From Diabrotica undecimpunctata (Eukaryota > Arthropoda > Insecta > Coleoptera > Chrysomelidae): DNA of 64,000 nucleotides. Within the stretch, counting starts at the first letter, position 1. Every line of letters begins with the position of its first letter. Positions 1 to 11,700 of this stretch are shown piece by piece. The stretch covers positions 108,828,231 to 108,892,230 of the forward strand of contig NC_092806.1 of assembly GCF_040954645.1 (NCBI RefSeq), given 5' to 3'. Below the pieces are notes generated by a model, which saw only the letters and a list, made by a program, of their open reading frames with translations, searched no databases and was not told the origin of the DNA. A program made the translations under genes and the position numbers.

Positions 1-35
<35 letters not shown>
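1..35. repeat. (TA)n microsatellite
   Basis: Uninterrupted TA dinucleotides from the window edge. The tract probably continues to the left. The Penelope-type palindrome follows it, and a second TA run lies on the other side of that palindrome. Confidence 0.95.
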
Positions 36-36
<1 letters not shown>

Positions 37-252
37 GTTCTGAAGCTATTTTGTTGTGGCATTTTAAATTAATTACTATTTAAATGGGAATAAGCCACAA
101 TTAAAGGTTAAAATACGTTTATTGACGTTTCAATTTCCACTTCGGAAATCGTTCTCAAAATAGTATTTTGAGAACGATTTCCGAAGTGGAAATTGAAACG
201 TCAATAAACGTATTTTGACCTTTAATTGTGGCTTATTCCCATTTAAATAGTA

Positions 253-258
<6 letters not shown>
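36..258. repeat. Penelope-type terminal sequence as near-perfect palindrome
   Basis: Bases 68-162 and 164-258 are inverted copies of each other around a single centre base (163), with very few mismatches. The same sequence occurs as single arms at 24241-24376, 32511-32640 and 34905-34997, where two copies bracket a Penelope-like reverse transcriptase. I therefore read this as two inverted Penelope termini joined with no coding core. The outer left flank (about 45-68) has the conserved segment GCTATTTTGTTGTGGC that also marks the copies near 24250 and 32520. Each arm holds a short hairpin, ATTTCC / GGAAAT, followed by GAAACGTC. This resembles part of a hammerhead ribozyme, although the first core box is not canonical. 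Confidence 0.75.

Positions 259-304
<46 letters not shown>
257..304. repeat. (TA)n microsatellite
   Basis: Continuous TA repeat between the palindrome and the first visible exon of the DUF7869-family pseudogene. It appears to truncate that exon. Confidence 0.95.
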
Positions 305-306
<2 letters not shown>

Positions 307-307
<1 letters not shown>

Positions 308-2737
308 ATGATAGCGATAAAGATCCAGACTACAGTTTTAACGAAGATATTGGCAAGAAAAAGGTAAGTTTTTGAATATTTGTCTCCAACTTGATTTAGC
401 TTGAAAATAATGGTAATTGTGTAGATACCATTTTTTACGTATAGTGACGAGACTAACGAATATAACCAATTCACAAGTAGTTACCATTGTTTTCATGAAT
501 TTAATGCTTTTTAAATGCATTTATTTTTTTCGAATATTCACAAAACTAATAAGTATTTTTGAAAAATTTAAACCCAGAATGAAAGAGTACATTACGAGCG
601 AGGGCCGAAAGTCCTTGAAAACTTCTACAATGTTATTTTAATAAGTTACGGGAGTAAAAAAGAAGAGAAAATTTAGTGTGAATTTTAATTTTAAATATCT
701 GAGTCAGAAGAAACTTTTCGCTTATTCTAAGGGACTTTTGACCCTCGGTAATACTGTAATCTTTCATTAATGTTTAAATTATCAAAAATACTTATTAGTT
801 TTCTCAGGATTCGAAAAAATGAATGCATTTATAATGCATTGGCCCGAAATTTTCTTGCGCTTAAAAATGTTCTGTTTGTACAAATGTACAATTTCGTTTG
901 CAGAAACATCGTAAGATATGGCCTACACCGTTATCCAACCACAATCCTAATGCAGTATCTGATGAACCTGACAAAGAAAACCCTGTTCGAGGAAAAAAGA
1001 GGAAACGAGTATGTAATATTGATCAGCGACCACAAAACAAACGGAACAGTGGTCAATCATATACTTGTAAAAGAGGAAAGGGAAACGTTATACCACAAAA
1101 ATCGATGGGAGAAGATTGTTTGTGCAAAAGAAAATGTTTTGAGGTAGTATCAGCAGACGAAAGGAAAAGTATTTTTTAGAAGTTTTGGGAGATAAATAAT
1201 TTTAATACCCAAAATGCGTATTTATTTGGATGCATACAGATTAAGACAAAGGCCCGCAGTACCAAACCAAAGGAGTCGCCTTCCCGAAGGAGTCACACTG
1301 TCGATATTGTTTAATAACAACTACAGGCAACACGAGGTATCAAATTTGTAAGAAAGCATTTCTAAATATTCATGGACTACAACATAATAGGGGTAGAGTC
1401 GAGAATATTGCTAAAAACATCAAACAAGGTTTACTAACGCCGAAAATGGATGGAAGAGGACGTCATGCAAATCACAAAAAAAAAATTTCTAATAAGGACA
1501 TCCTATTTCTTAAAGAATTTATTGAAAGACTCCCAAAATATGAGAGTCACTATTCCCGAAATGACAACTGTAATACGTATTTTATGACAATGGACTATAC
1601 AATAGAGAAGTGCTATGAAGTTTATAAAATTGAATGAAAATGTGTATCTGCTGATAAGTTTCGAAGAGTATTTACTGTCGATTTTAATATTAAATTCAAA
1701 TCACCTAAATCCGATACGTGCCATATATGTTATTCAATCTATGTTAGTATGAAAGAGGCTACAATACAAAGAAATGACGAACAAATACAAGCGTTAAAAT
1801 TGAAGCAAGAACTGCATCACAGGAAGGCTAAAGCTGGACAAGACGCGATAAAAAATGCAACAAAAAAAGCACAAGAGAGCAATGAAACATATGCAATAAC
1901 ATTTGACCTTCAACAAGCACTTCCAACCCCCAAATTGTCTACTGGTCCTACATTTTATAAAAGAAACTGTTTTCTTATAATCTGGGTATACACTCGTTGT
2001 ATCCCTCACAGGGATACTTTTATTTGTGGGATGAGTCAACCGCTGCTAGAGGTGCAGACGAGATCGGAAGCTGTCTGCTTAAACACTTCCAGATGCACAA
2101 TATTAAAGGACATACGTTAATAGCTATCTCTGATAACTGCATCGGCCAAAATGAAAACTGGTCTTTGGTTGGAGTGTGGCTTCGTTTACTAGCTCTGGGA
2201 AATTTTAAGGAAATAATACATATTTTTTCACAGGTCGGACACACAATGTTACCATCAGACAGAGATTTTGCTGTTGTAGAAAAATACGTACGAGCTCATT
2301 GTCAATATGTATATTCTCCAGCTGAGTGGGAAAACATATTAAGAACATGCCAAAAGACAAATCCATTCATCGTTTACAAGATGAATCAAGAAGATTTTTT
2401 AAAAGTGTCTGAAATGAGAAACTATTTTGTACAACCCAAGTCTACACCGGCTAATCCATGTAGTATTAGAAATGCTGTGCGAATGCGCTTCTCTGCTGAG
2501 AACTTTGAACAAATCAAAATCGCTGATACATACAATGGTGAGTTTAATTCATACTCAATTCAAAAAAGAGGAAGAACTGGGATCCTACAAGAACATTTTA
2601 TTCGAGATCTTCAGAAAAAATATGCTACACGGCTTGGTATTGAACCTAGTAAACTTGAACATGTACTTTCGTGTTTGGATTGGATTCCCAACGTTCATCA
2701 CGAGTTTTACAGGTCATTATTTGCAAAGTCCCTGTAA
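307..2737 (+). pseudogene. DUF7869-family protein, spliced, degenerate (copy 1)
   Basis: This is a multi-copy insect family that I recall being annotated as DUF7869; its biochemical function is unknown to me. A truncated first exon (307-363) encodes an acidic stretch (DDSDKDPDYSFNEDIG) and ends at a good donor, AAG|GTAAGT. The acceptor TTTGCAG ends at 903 and restores phase 0. The second exon encodes a basic region, then DCLCKRKCF (about 1110-1140), a block ending HYSRND (about 1500-1560), FDLQQALPTP (about 1905), DESTAARGADEIGSCLL (2030-2085) and the family signature ISDNCIGQNENW (2130-2165). The reading frame is broken by a TAG near 1177, a frameshift near 1300, a TGA at 1635 and a frameshift near 1990. 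The last 246 codons (1997-2737) are open. The D-x-C-x-x-QN-x-N motif looks like part of a transposase or nuclease active site, but that is inference. Three more copies lie in this window. Confidence 0.72.
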
Positions 2738-3051
2738 TGTTTTTCTTATTTCTATTATTGTTTCTTGTGTTTATTTCTAATAACATTTTTTAGTATATTT
2801 GTTTCATTTTTATATCTTATGTGCAGTGGTATCTACAGTGTTTTTTATTCAAAGTATCGTTTTACTCGTAAATTTAAAATTCGTTTTCAGCGGTGAAGTT
2901 AAAATAAGCTAGTTAGAAGATTAACGAGTATACATGTAAAAATACTGCTATGACAAGCGTCACTGCAACAGAGCAATCAATCGGTAAACTTTTAAGTTCC
3001 ATTTCTGAACATTTGTAGAAATGTGACTTACCATTATCTTCACCCGAGCCC

Positions 3052-3054
<3 letters not shown>
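2738..3054. other. AT-rich non-coding, no feature seen
   Basis: Follows the stop of the DUF7869 pseudogene and probably includes its 3' untranslated region. No ORF or repeat stands out before the TA run. Confidence 0.5.

Positions 3055-3097
<43 letters not shown>
3055..3097. repeat. (TA)n microsatellite
   Basis: About 21 AT/TA units directly before the left end of the mariner-like element. Confidence 0.95.
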
Positions 3098-3099
<2 letters not shown>

Positions 3100-3481
3100 T
3101 CGCACTATTTTATACCCATAAATGGAAAACCTCATAACATCCCAAACATTTTGTTTTAGTTTTTTTGGGCAACATTTTTTTATTTTTATTTTTTTATGAT
3201 GATGCATTTAAAAATACATATAGCCCTTAATGTTAATCCGTTTACTACTAAAACCTATTTTTAGCCATATTAGTATCATATAGTTAGTTGACATACTCCT
3301 TCTAAACGGCTTAAGCAATTTTTATGAAATTTGATATGTACATTCGGTTAAATACAGCGTGGTAAATCGTCAAATTGACCATAGAAAACCCAATGGGAAA
3401 TTTTAAATTGTTGAATTCCTGCTTCCCTAACGTCATTTAACAATTCAAAGGATTTTACAAAAATTTTAAAATACTGGGACC

Positions 3482-4225
3482 GTGATTTCTAATTGTACCC
3501 GACAAATAATAGTGTTACCAAGAAATTTAGACAATCAAAATAAAATAAATGTATTAACAGCAGTTTTAGAAAATCCTAGCATAAGTTCTCGGACCATTGC
3601 AGACCAGTTTAATATTCATAATTTCACGGCCTTAAAGATTTTGAAAAGGAATAAATTTCGTTTCTATAAATTTTAATGTCATCAATAACTAACATAAGGA
3701 GATGCTGAGCGATGAGCGGAATTTTGTCATGAAATTTTAGAGAGGGCTAATGCAGACAGACAATTTTTCAAAAGTGATTAAATGTGATTATTGTACATTT
3801 ACATTAAATAATGAACCAAATGTTCAAAATTATAGGATTTGGTCGACAAAAAAACCTGAGGATATTATTGAAAGTCTGAGGATATTATTAAAAGCCTGAG
3901 GATATTATTGAAAGCCATACCCAATATCGTCGAAAAATAAATGTCTGGTTAGGAATATTTTGACTCAATATTATTGGACCATTTTTCTATAAGGAAAATT
4001 TAAATTCAAAAAAGTTTTTAGTCTTGCAACAAAAAGAGATTTTACCCAGATTTGCAGAAATAGCTCTAGATGAAGAAGAAATTTGGTTTTAAACTTAAGT
4101 GATTAAGATTATTTTATCTGGGGGACCTAAAATCACAAATCTATTCTCACTAAAAATTTACAGATATTGAAGCATTAAAAACGCAAATTATTAATCTGCG
4201 TTCTGGCTAATGTTGGATGAGAATT
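3482..4225 (+). pseudogene. Mariner-like transposase remnant
   Basis: The N-terminal helix-turn-helix half is open for 64 codons and contains DNQNKINVLTAVLENPSISS and RTIADQFNIHN, typical of one insect mariner-like group. The homology then continues through frameshifts and stops. Recognisable pieces are ERANADRQFF (about 3745), EPNVQNYRI-like text (about 3815), KINVWLGIF (about 3935), IIGPFF (about 3970), LPRFAEIALDEEEIWF (about 4040-4090), and finally a LGDLKSQIYS-like segment joined to TDIEALKTQIINL (about 4120-4200). The catalytic block between the last two is deleted, so the gene is dead. Confident as family, approximate in extent. Confidence 0.72.
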
Positions 4226-4285
4226 TTACAATTAAGTGGGATACTGCTTAGTATAAATTGGCTTATTGTTTGAACATTTTTTATA

Positions 4286-5576
4286 AAGAGTGATTTATTT
4301 AGAGGTACTTTTTTCAACAAGAAAAAACAATGAAAAAAATAAATTTTATTTGAAAATATTAATTATCATATAAAAGAACCATTCTTTACAATTACTTCTT
4401 AAAGATAATTTGTTTTAAATGTTGGCCATGACTACGATTAAGTTGGTTCATTCTGAAGTTCCAATTCTCCAATGGCTCGTTCCAGCATTTCGATTGGTAT
4501 TTCATCAATGACTCGAGTAATATTGGCCTCCAATGCCTCAATCGTATCTGGTTTATTCATGTAGACTTTGGACTTTAGGTAGCCCCAAAAGAAAGAGTCT
4601 AGAGGTAAGATGTCACAGGATCTAGGCAGCCAATTCACTGGTTCAAAGCGTGAAATAATTTATTCACTGAATCGTTCTCGCAGTAAAGCCATGCTTTCAC
4701 GGGCTGTATGGCAAGTGGCGCCATCTTGTTGAAACCAAATGTCGCCGAGACCACGAGCTTTAATTTCAGGTACCAAATAGTCCGTTATCATGGCTGGCAC
4801 GATAACGGTCTCCATTCATAGTAACATTCTAGACGGCCTCTGTTTTAAACAAGTCCACTAGCCCATAAACTGCACCAAACAGTTGTTTTTTCAGGGTGTA
4901 ATGGCAACTCTTGAACCTCTTTGGGTTGTTCATCACCCCAAATACGGGCATTTTGTTTATTAATGTACCCATTAAGGATGGGTGTCATCTGAAAGGAAAT
5001 TTTTTCTCGAAAACAGTGTATCTTCTGAAAGCTTATCAAGAGTCCATCGACTCAAAACGGTGACGACTAGGAAGGTCGGTCGGTTTCAAATCTTGCACTA
5101 ATTGAATTTTGTATGCTTTTAAACCAAGATCCTTACATAAAATACGCCAAGTTGTTTCATATGACAAGCCAAGCTGTTGAGAACGGCAACGAATCGATTC
5201 TTCATTATTTTCGAGTACACTATCCGTTACCGTCGCTATGTGTTCTTCAGTACGTGCTGAATGTGGTCTATTTGGTCGCGTGTTATCCAATAATGAAAAC
5301 TATGTTGCAAAATTACTAATCGTAAAGCGAATTGTACGTTTGGTAGGCCGATTATGTAGATCATGAATTGCTCTAAGCGCACGAAACACATTCCTCACAG
5401 AACTCCCATTTTCAAAATACAACTTAATAATTTCTAGACACTGTGCCGGGCTAAGTCTTTCCATCATGAAGTGTCAAAAAATACTGAATAAAAGCGAAAT
5501 GTCAGTTTGCTAGTATTCATGCACGATCTTTAATCAAATACCCACCAAAAAAAGTACCTCTAAATGAACCACCCTT
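4286..5576 (-). mobile_element. Mariner DNA transposon, 1.29 kb, TA target duplication
   Basis: Terminal inverted repeats start AAGAGTGATTTATTTAGAGG on the left. The right end, read on the other strand, starts AAGGGTGGTTCATTTAGAGG. Both continue into TACTTTTTT, giving roughly 28 bp of repeat. TA dinucleotides lie immediately outside at 4284-4285 and 5577-5578. The length of about 1.29 kb is normal for mariner. It encodes one transposase on the minus strand and lies inside an older mariner-like element. Confidence 0.88.
4400..5467 (-). pseudogene. Mariner transposase, broken
   Basis: A cut-and-paste transposase of about 340 residues when intact. Reading from the ATG near 5467, it starts MERLSPAQCLEIIKLYFENG, the paired helix-turn-helix DNA-binding part. 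It continues through DNTRPNRPHSARTEEHIA and SQQLGLSYETTWRIL (5036-5290), then RKNFLSDDTHP (about 4990), a mutated form of the first catalytic aspartate region. Next come INKQNARIWGDEQP (about 4960) and LPLHPEKTTVWC (about 4900). The C-terminal third (4438-4638) has NWLPRSCDILPLDSFFWGY, corresponding to the third catalytic block, and ends MLERAIGELELQNEP. An in-frame TAG near 5308, a frameshift near 5038 and several breaks between 4640 and 4845 make it non-functional. Confidence 0.85.
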
Positions 5577-6199
5577 TAGTTTTATATTTGGAAATTATCA
5601 TAAATTATTTTTAGGAACGATCACATTAAAACTATATTGATATTTTTTGAATGGGTGTATAACTTAGAATTGAATTGGAGTATATTATAATATCTTACGT
5701 TAAATGAAGATCTGGCAGTGCGCGCACTATTGCCTGAATACAACATTATTTCGATTTTTCGTGAACTGACTACATTTCATCAACTTTATTGCTTTGTAAA
5801 CAATTTAATTTATTATTTACAAAGTACTATTTATTGTTCACTAGTAGTAGTAGTATTTGTAAAAATTTGCTGTGTATAATTCATTCATAAAATAAAAATA
5901 TTACCAATTCAAATATTGTCAAATATCAGAATCATGAAAATGACCAAACGCAACATGTCATACACATTCTTGCACCACTTGTGGCCTGACTTTAAGGGGT
6001 GGCCTGAGAAATGTACCTATTATATTTTTGCAAAATTTCGGAGTACGCTTAATTCGTAGAACAATAATTTTAACATTTGTTTTTAATACAAATTTCAGTC
6101 CTGTATACATAGTTTCTTATGACTTTTGATGTTAAATAATTAGGGAAGGAGGAATTCAACAATTTAGAATTTTCCATTGAGTTTCCTATGGCCCGTTTG

Positions 6200-6680
6200 G
6201 CATTCTTCTTCTTCTTCTTCTTCAGATGCAAATCCACTAATGGATGTTAGCGATCACATTTTCCATTAATTCTCTATTTCTTGCAATATGTATCAGAGAT
6301 TGTATGTCGTTAATCCCTGTCCATTGCCTTATGTTTCGGAGCCAGGACATTTTCTTGCGTCCCATTCCTCTCTTGCCTTCAATTTTACCCTCGATTATAA
6401 GTTGGAGGAACTGGTATTTTTCATTTCGCATGATGTGACCTAGATACGCCGTTTTCCTTTTCTTGATGGTTTTGAAAAGTTGGCGTTCTTGGTTTATTCT
6501 TTTAAGGACATCTTTATTTGTGATTTTCGCTGTCCATGGTATTTTTAGGATACGGCGATAGAGCCACATTTCGAAAGCTTCTAATCTGTTTATATCCCTC
6601 GTTTTAAGTGTCCAGCCCTCTACGCCATATAGCAGCACTGACCACATGTAGCACTGAGTAAACCTTAGTCTCACCTTTTA
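6200..6680 (-). pseudogene. RTE-type LINE 3' end (fragment 1)
   Basis: The C-terminal part of an endonuclease/reverse-transcriptase polyprotein, open for 145 codons (6237-6674). Reading on the minus strand: LLYGVEGWTLKTRDINRLEA, FEMWLYRRILKIPWT, YLGHIMRNEKYQFLQLI, GKIEGKRGMGRKKMSWLRN. This pattern is common at the end of insect RTE ORFs. The short tail CTTCTTCTTCTTCTTCTTC on the plus strand (about 6200-6220) is the element's GAA-type 3' microsatellite. It joins the end of the old mariner-like element on the left. Confidence 0.8.
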
Positions 6681-6900
6681 CACACTGCTGTTCTAAAAAG
6701 GTTTGGAATGTTGTGTTGAACCACGTACGTAGATTTTTCAGCCAGGAAATCCTTCGCCTTTCTGATCCCCGCTTTCCTTCTACTTTTCCTTGTAAAATTA
6801 ATTGCAGCAACAACCCATATCTCTCGCTGTTGCTCATGATGTGACCGAGGTATTTAATTTTCTTTTCGTCTACTTTCAAAGGTTGACGATCCAAATAGCA
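6681..6900 (-). pseudogene. RTE-type LINE 3' end (fragment 2)
   Basis: A second, separate copy of the same C-terminal region: KKIKYLGHIMSNSERYGLL, QGKVEGKRGSERRRISWLKN, and a last block ending with FLEQQC. It abuts fragment 1 on its 3' side and fragment 3 on its 5' side, so at least three LINE 3' ends are stacked here. Confidence 0.7.
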
Positions 6901-7740
6901 ATTGTAGCTTTGGAAACTGCTGCCCGAAAGATTTCTGTGGATGAGCGGTCAAACTATCTCCTGAAGTCTTTCAGCTACGAGTTCTGGCATCTTCCAACTG
7001 ATCTTTTGCCCTACACTTTACCTTCTAATATGATTTGGAGTAATTCATATCTTTAAGCTCTCAACACTTTCGATTTTAGCTGTTTTTATTGTGGTCAACA
7101 ACACTCTTCTTTTTGCATTACTAATAGAACGTCCTGGTTAGTAACGTGGTTGATATAGAATATCTTCAGGATTCGACAATACAACCATATTTGAAAGCCT
7201 CAATTTTCTTGCAGTTAGCGTCTGTGAGAGTCCACGACTCAACTCCGTACAACAGTATAGGAAAGATATAACATAGCAGTAACCTGATTATTATGGGTAC
7301 TTATAAATCATGGTATTTGAATAGCTTAGCCTTTTTTTTTTAATGTAAATCTTGCTATCCTACATTTGATTTCTAGGGAATGGTCCCAATTTTCATTGAC
7401 GTTCGTACCAAGGTAGGTGTATGTTTTTACTGTTTCTATGGGTTGACCATTCACACTGATTCTTTCAATTTACTGCTCCTTCGTAGAGATCATCATACAT
7501 TTTGTTTTCCTAATATCTAGTGAAAGTGCATATCGATAACTTACTTCTGAGATTCTATTCACTAACTCCTGGAGGGCTTTATTACTGTTAGCGTGTACCA
7601 CCGTATCATCTATCTATTTGATTTTATTGATACATTCTCCGTTAATTCGAATTCCGTCTTCAACATCCTCTACTGATTCTTAAAAGATTCAGACTAAATA
7701 TATCAAATTCTTCTGCCTCTTTAGATATTAGAACTAAAAG
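6901..7740 (-). pseudogene. RTE-type LINE RT C-terminal half (fragment 3)
   Basis: Minus-strand translation with many stops shows, from 7740 downward, GIRINGECINKIK and then IDDTVVHANSNKALQELVN. This is the reverse-transcriptase catalytic motif, with the usual YADD damaged to *IDD. It continues YALSLDIRKTKCMMIS, ETVKTYTYLGTNVNENWDHS, and a TLTDANCKKIEAF block near 7215. The 3' end near 6905-7030 reads YELLQIILEGKV, GKRSVGR and STEIFRAAVSKATIAI. It is dead and of the same clade as fragments 1 and 2. Confidence 0.7.
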
Positions 7741-8055
7741 GCAAAGTTATTTTTGGACATAGATTCCGTTTCGTATTTTTTGGGTATATCTTGCATTTTA
7801 AATGTAATAAAAATATATTTTTCTGGCTTCATTTTAATCAAACTTTGAGTTTCTATCTAGAAAGCAAACAACATCACAAATAGATAAACAACGAAGGAAA
7901 TAAAAACGGAAGAAAAAGACAAAAACTCGAAAACAACAGCTCGATTGAAGACGACCAAGGAGAGCAACGTAAAAGTAAGAAATCTCTATACACGTGCATA
8001 AAAAAGTAAGTACAATATTAACGGACATAGAAAAAATTATAAAATTGATAAGCTA
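7741..8055. other. AT-rich stretch, no feature seen
   Basis: Low-complexity AT-rich sequence with short A-rich tracts. No homology or repeat is readable here. Confidence 0.4.
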
Positions 8056-8420
8056 GATGAAATAAGAAATTAAAGAAGATATCTTAAACAACATGAAGAA
8101 TAAGAAGAAGAATTGAGCTATACAGAAATAAAAGATAAAATATGCAAACTAAATAACGGAAAAAATGCGGGAGAATACGGAATGTGTGCAGAACTTAAAA
8201 TATACTGTGGGAAAGCATTCTACAGAAAGATTTACGAACTAATTTAGAATTTATGGAGTAAGGAAATAATGCCCGAAGAATAAAAAAAGCAGTTATAGTG
8301 ACAATCCCAAAACAAAGGGGCCACAGAATATGTAAAACTACCGAGCAATTTATTTACTGATTGTAACATATAAAATAATAACTGGTATAATTAGAGACAG
8401 ACTAACAATATACACAAAAC
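8056..8420 (+). pseudogene. LINE reverse transcriptase, N-terminal fragment
   Basis: Plus-strand translation shows ELSYTEIKDKICKLNNGKNA, then EIMPEE, a damaged IPKQRGATE block and SNLFTDCNI-like text with frameshifts. The order matches the start of the RT domain of insect RTE/L2-type LINEs: target-selection segment, K..GPD region, WK..I..P.PK and the N.R.IS block. Stops at several points show it is dead. It lies opposite in strand to the RTE fragments at 6200-7740. Confidence 0.5.
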
Positions 8421-8700
8421 AAAACATAGTAGATAACCAGTAACATACGAGTGCGACAGAAAAATACATATATTTTTTGTAGACTTGCGAGGTTTCCCAG
8501 TAAGTACAGACACAAGTGAAAAAACGGAAATAATAACAATAAAAAATGGAGTAAGACAAGAAGACGCACGCATCAACGATACTATTTATTCTATCACTAC
8601 ACAACAAAATTGTCATCAATTGTCAAATAAAATCATCATTGATGGGGTGATGGAAAAAGAAAAGTTCTAAGATATTTGGGTCTACTATCGAAAACCAAGT
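8421..8700. other. AT-rich stretch, mostly unassigned
   Basis: May include a continuation of the upstream LINE fragment (an IFVDLRGF-like segment near 8475), but the reading is too weak to call. The 5' end of the following LINE begins somewhere in or just after it. Confidence 0.3.
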
Positions 8701-11700
8701 ATGAAAATCAAGTATCGATCGTTCCTTTGACCGAGTCAGTCGTTAATTTCGTTAAAGGCCGAGCCGGTTCCTAATTACTTGGTGTTTGGATTTAACTTTT
8801 TACATATAGACAATAATTAAAAAGTGTAAACTGATAATTAATACGAAATAATATCGGTCCCCGATGGGGGACAAAAATAAACAAGGGACGTCTTTTATGA
8901 CGACAGATACTGACATGAATAACAGTGATTTAAGTGTTAATAATATTAATAATAAATCTAGTGAGGATAGTGATGTCCAGAAAACAGCGAAGCAGTTGGA
9001 ACCGAAAACATTCAATCTCCTCTCAGATAAGTACAACGTGCAAAATATTTGGGTATATATAGAAAGTACCGACAATAACAATTTAGGTAGATTGCATATA
9101 ATGACTGTTGGTCATATTCTTTTTAAAAAATTTAATCTTAAAAGCATTCTTGAAATTAAAAGTATAGGCCGAAACCGGATTAAAGTGTTATTAAAATCAC
9201 TTCTAGAGGCAAATAATTTAGTAAAACATCCACTACTGAAATCAGAAAATTTAAGAGCATTTATACCGAACCATTTACTAGAAATTAAAGGGTTAATAAG
9301 AGACATGGATACTCGTTATGATATCAACTATCTCATGGAAAATATCGAATCAGACTCACGCGTTACTAACATATATAGGTTAAATAGAAAAGTCCAAAAA
9401 GAAGACAAAACAGTCGAATTTGTACCTAAAAAATCTATTGTCGTTACTTTTGAGGGGAATATTTTACCAAATCGCGTAGCTTTTAATCGAGTTTTTTTCT
9501 CGGTTGAACAATTTGTAGGTAGAATAACCCAGTGTTACAAATGTTTGAGATATGGGCATGTATCTAAACAATGTAACAGTACTCAAGAAAGGTGTATAAA
9601 TTGCGGTGAGATTAAAGATGATAAACACAATTGTGATAAAAATTTGATTTTTTGTATACACTGTAAAAGCAGAGATCACGTATCTATCTCAAAAAAGTGT
9701 CCCTCTTATGACAATCAAAAAAAAATTAAAAATATAATGATAGAGCAAAAAACCTCATTTAAGGAAGCCAAAGAAATATCTGAAAATTCCTTATCCAGTT
9801 TAGTAAGTCACAATTCCTTTTCACCGCTAACAAATTATGACAAACATTTTCCAGAACTTCCTAACAACGATCGTATATCGTTATCTCATCCAAATCGTAA
9901 TCAAATCTCTACAAATTTCAATGGCAATCAAAATAATTCCTTTTCCCAACAAACTCATGCGAGGGATAGACCTCCAACCAAAAAAAAGAGAAAATCAAAC
10001 TCTCCCACTATCCAATCACCTGTTCAAAAACCATTATTTCCATTCACCTTTGGACCTTCACAACCTTTGACAATAAATTCAAATAAACCAAACTACTCTA
10101 GTTTGGAAATCAAAAAAAGCAGTATAGCTAGCAATTTATCAATTTTTATCATGGACTTTATTAATAAAATAATTTCAAGTAACAACAGACAACCTGTTGA
10201 TATTAACGTAATTACAAGTAGTATAGAACAAGTATTGGAGGATACTTTGAAAAACCAATTAAATTTAATCCTAAAATACGCAATTTAAATATAATGCAAT
10301 GGAATGCACGTTCTGCTATAGCTAACAAAAATAGTCTGGTACAATTTCTTTTTGATAAAAATATCGACATTGCGCTTATAAGCGAAACTTGGTTTAAAAA
10401 AAAATCAACAATATAGTTTTAGTGGTTACAATATAATACGCAATGACAGAAACGATGGCTATGCTGGTGTGGCAATGTTAGTACACAAATCTCTTCAATT
10501 TGTGGAACATAAGATCAATATAAATTACAATGAAAATATTTTAGTGTGTGCTGAACAAGTTAAATATGGAACTTTATCTTTAAATTTTGTATCTATTTAT
10601 AAACCTCCAAAAATACAAACAATATATGAAGATTGGGTAAAAATTTTTGAACAGTTTGATGGGCCTTTAATTATAGGTGGTGATTTTAATGCACACCACT
10701 CTATATGGGGCTGTCATAATAATGATACCACAGGATCACAACTAATAAATGTCGCAGATGATTTAAATTTAACTGTTTTAAACAATGGAGAACCTACGAT
10801 TTTAAGACGTTCTGATCAACGGGATTCAGCTATTGATGTAACCTTCTGTTCACCTGAACTAGTTAACAAAACATCTTGGAATGTCATCTCTGATACCCTA
10901 GGATCAAATCACTATGTCATTTCTATAGAATTAATTTTTGCAATTAATGAAAATGAAATATCTCCGAAAAATAAATGGAATATTAAAAAAGCCAATTGGG
11001 CATTATATACCTCGACGATTCAGATTTTGCACGATACGAACAACAGTCACTCGGATAATCTAACTGAACAGTACTCCTTCTTCATTAATAATATAAATAC
11101 GGCCGCAGAAGCAGCTATACCCCAATATAAACCTTATAAATGTAAACGGCACCCACCCCCTTGGTGGAATATTGATTGTGACAATATTATCAAACAACGA
11201 AAATTGGCTTTAATAAATTACAAAAAAAACACTAATTTTGAAAATTACGTTCAATACCAGGAGATCTCGGCTAGAACCAAAAAAACATTAAAAAATATAG
11301 CAAAGAAACATTGGATTGAATGGGTCTCTTCCCTGAATAAAAATACACCAGCTACAACTCTTTGGAATCAAGCTAGAAAAATTTACAGAAAACCAATATC
11401 AAAAATAAAATCTTTCGATCAAAAATGGATGGATGACTTTCTTATTAAAGTTGCACCACCAACTGCGAACCCTCAAAAATCCAGCTACATAGATTCAACC
11501 CCATCTGAAAAAAATCATTTTCTACTAAAACCTTTCACTTACAATGAACTAATTTTCGCTATAAATGATCGTAAAGATAATTGTCCAGGATACGATCATA
11601 TCAAATACTCCATGCTTATTAACCTCCCAGAAGTAGCAAAACATTTTCTATTAGACTTTTTAAATCGAATCATTCAAGACAATTCTGAGGTAGATTTTTT

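Larger units (their letters stand above)
3098..6195 (+). mobile_element. Old mariner-like element with a nested mariner
   Basis: Segments near 3365-3445 and 6115-6192 are inverted copies of each other. Both read AATTGTTGAATTCCT on the outer-to-inner strand, with 75-80% similarity over about 70 bp. Between them lies a decayed mariner-type transposase (3482-4225, plus strand) and then a complete second mariner (4286-5576). The right end is cut at about 6195 by an RTE LINE 3' end. The true left end is uncertain: the sequence after the TA run at 3098 could be the start of a longer terminal repeat. Bases 5579-6115 hold no readable coding sequence. Confidence 0.6.

Noticed and set aside
130..474. 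114-codon minus frame with an IYIYIY run
   Set aside because: It runs through the (TA)n tract and the Penelope palindrome.
770..1147. 125-codon plus frame
   Set aside because: Alternative frame over the intron and second exon of DUF7869 copy 1. The frame through 898-1179 is the one with family similarity.
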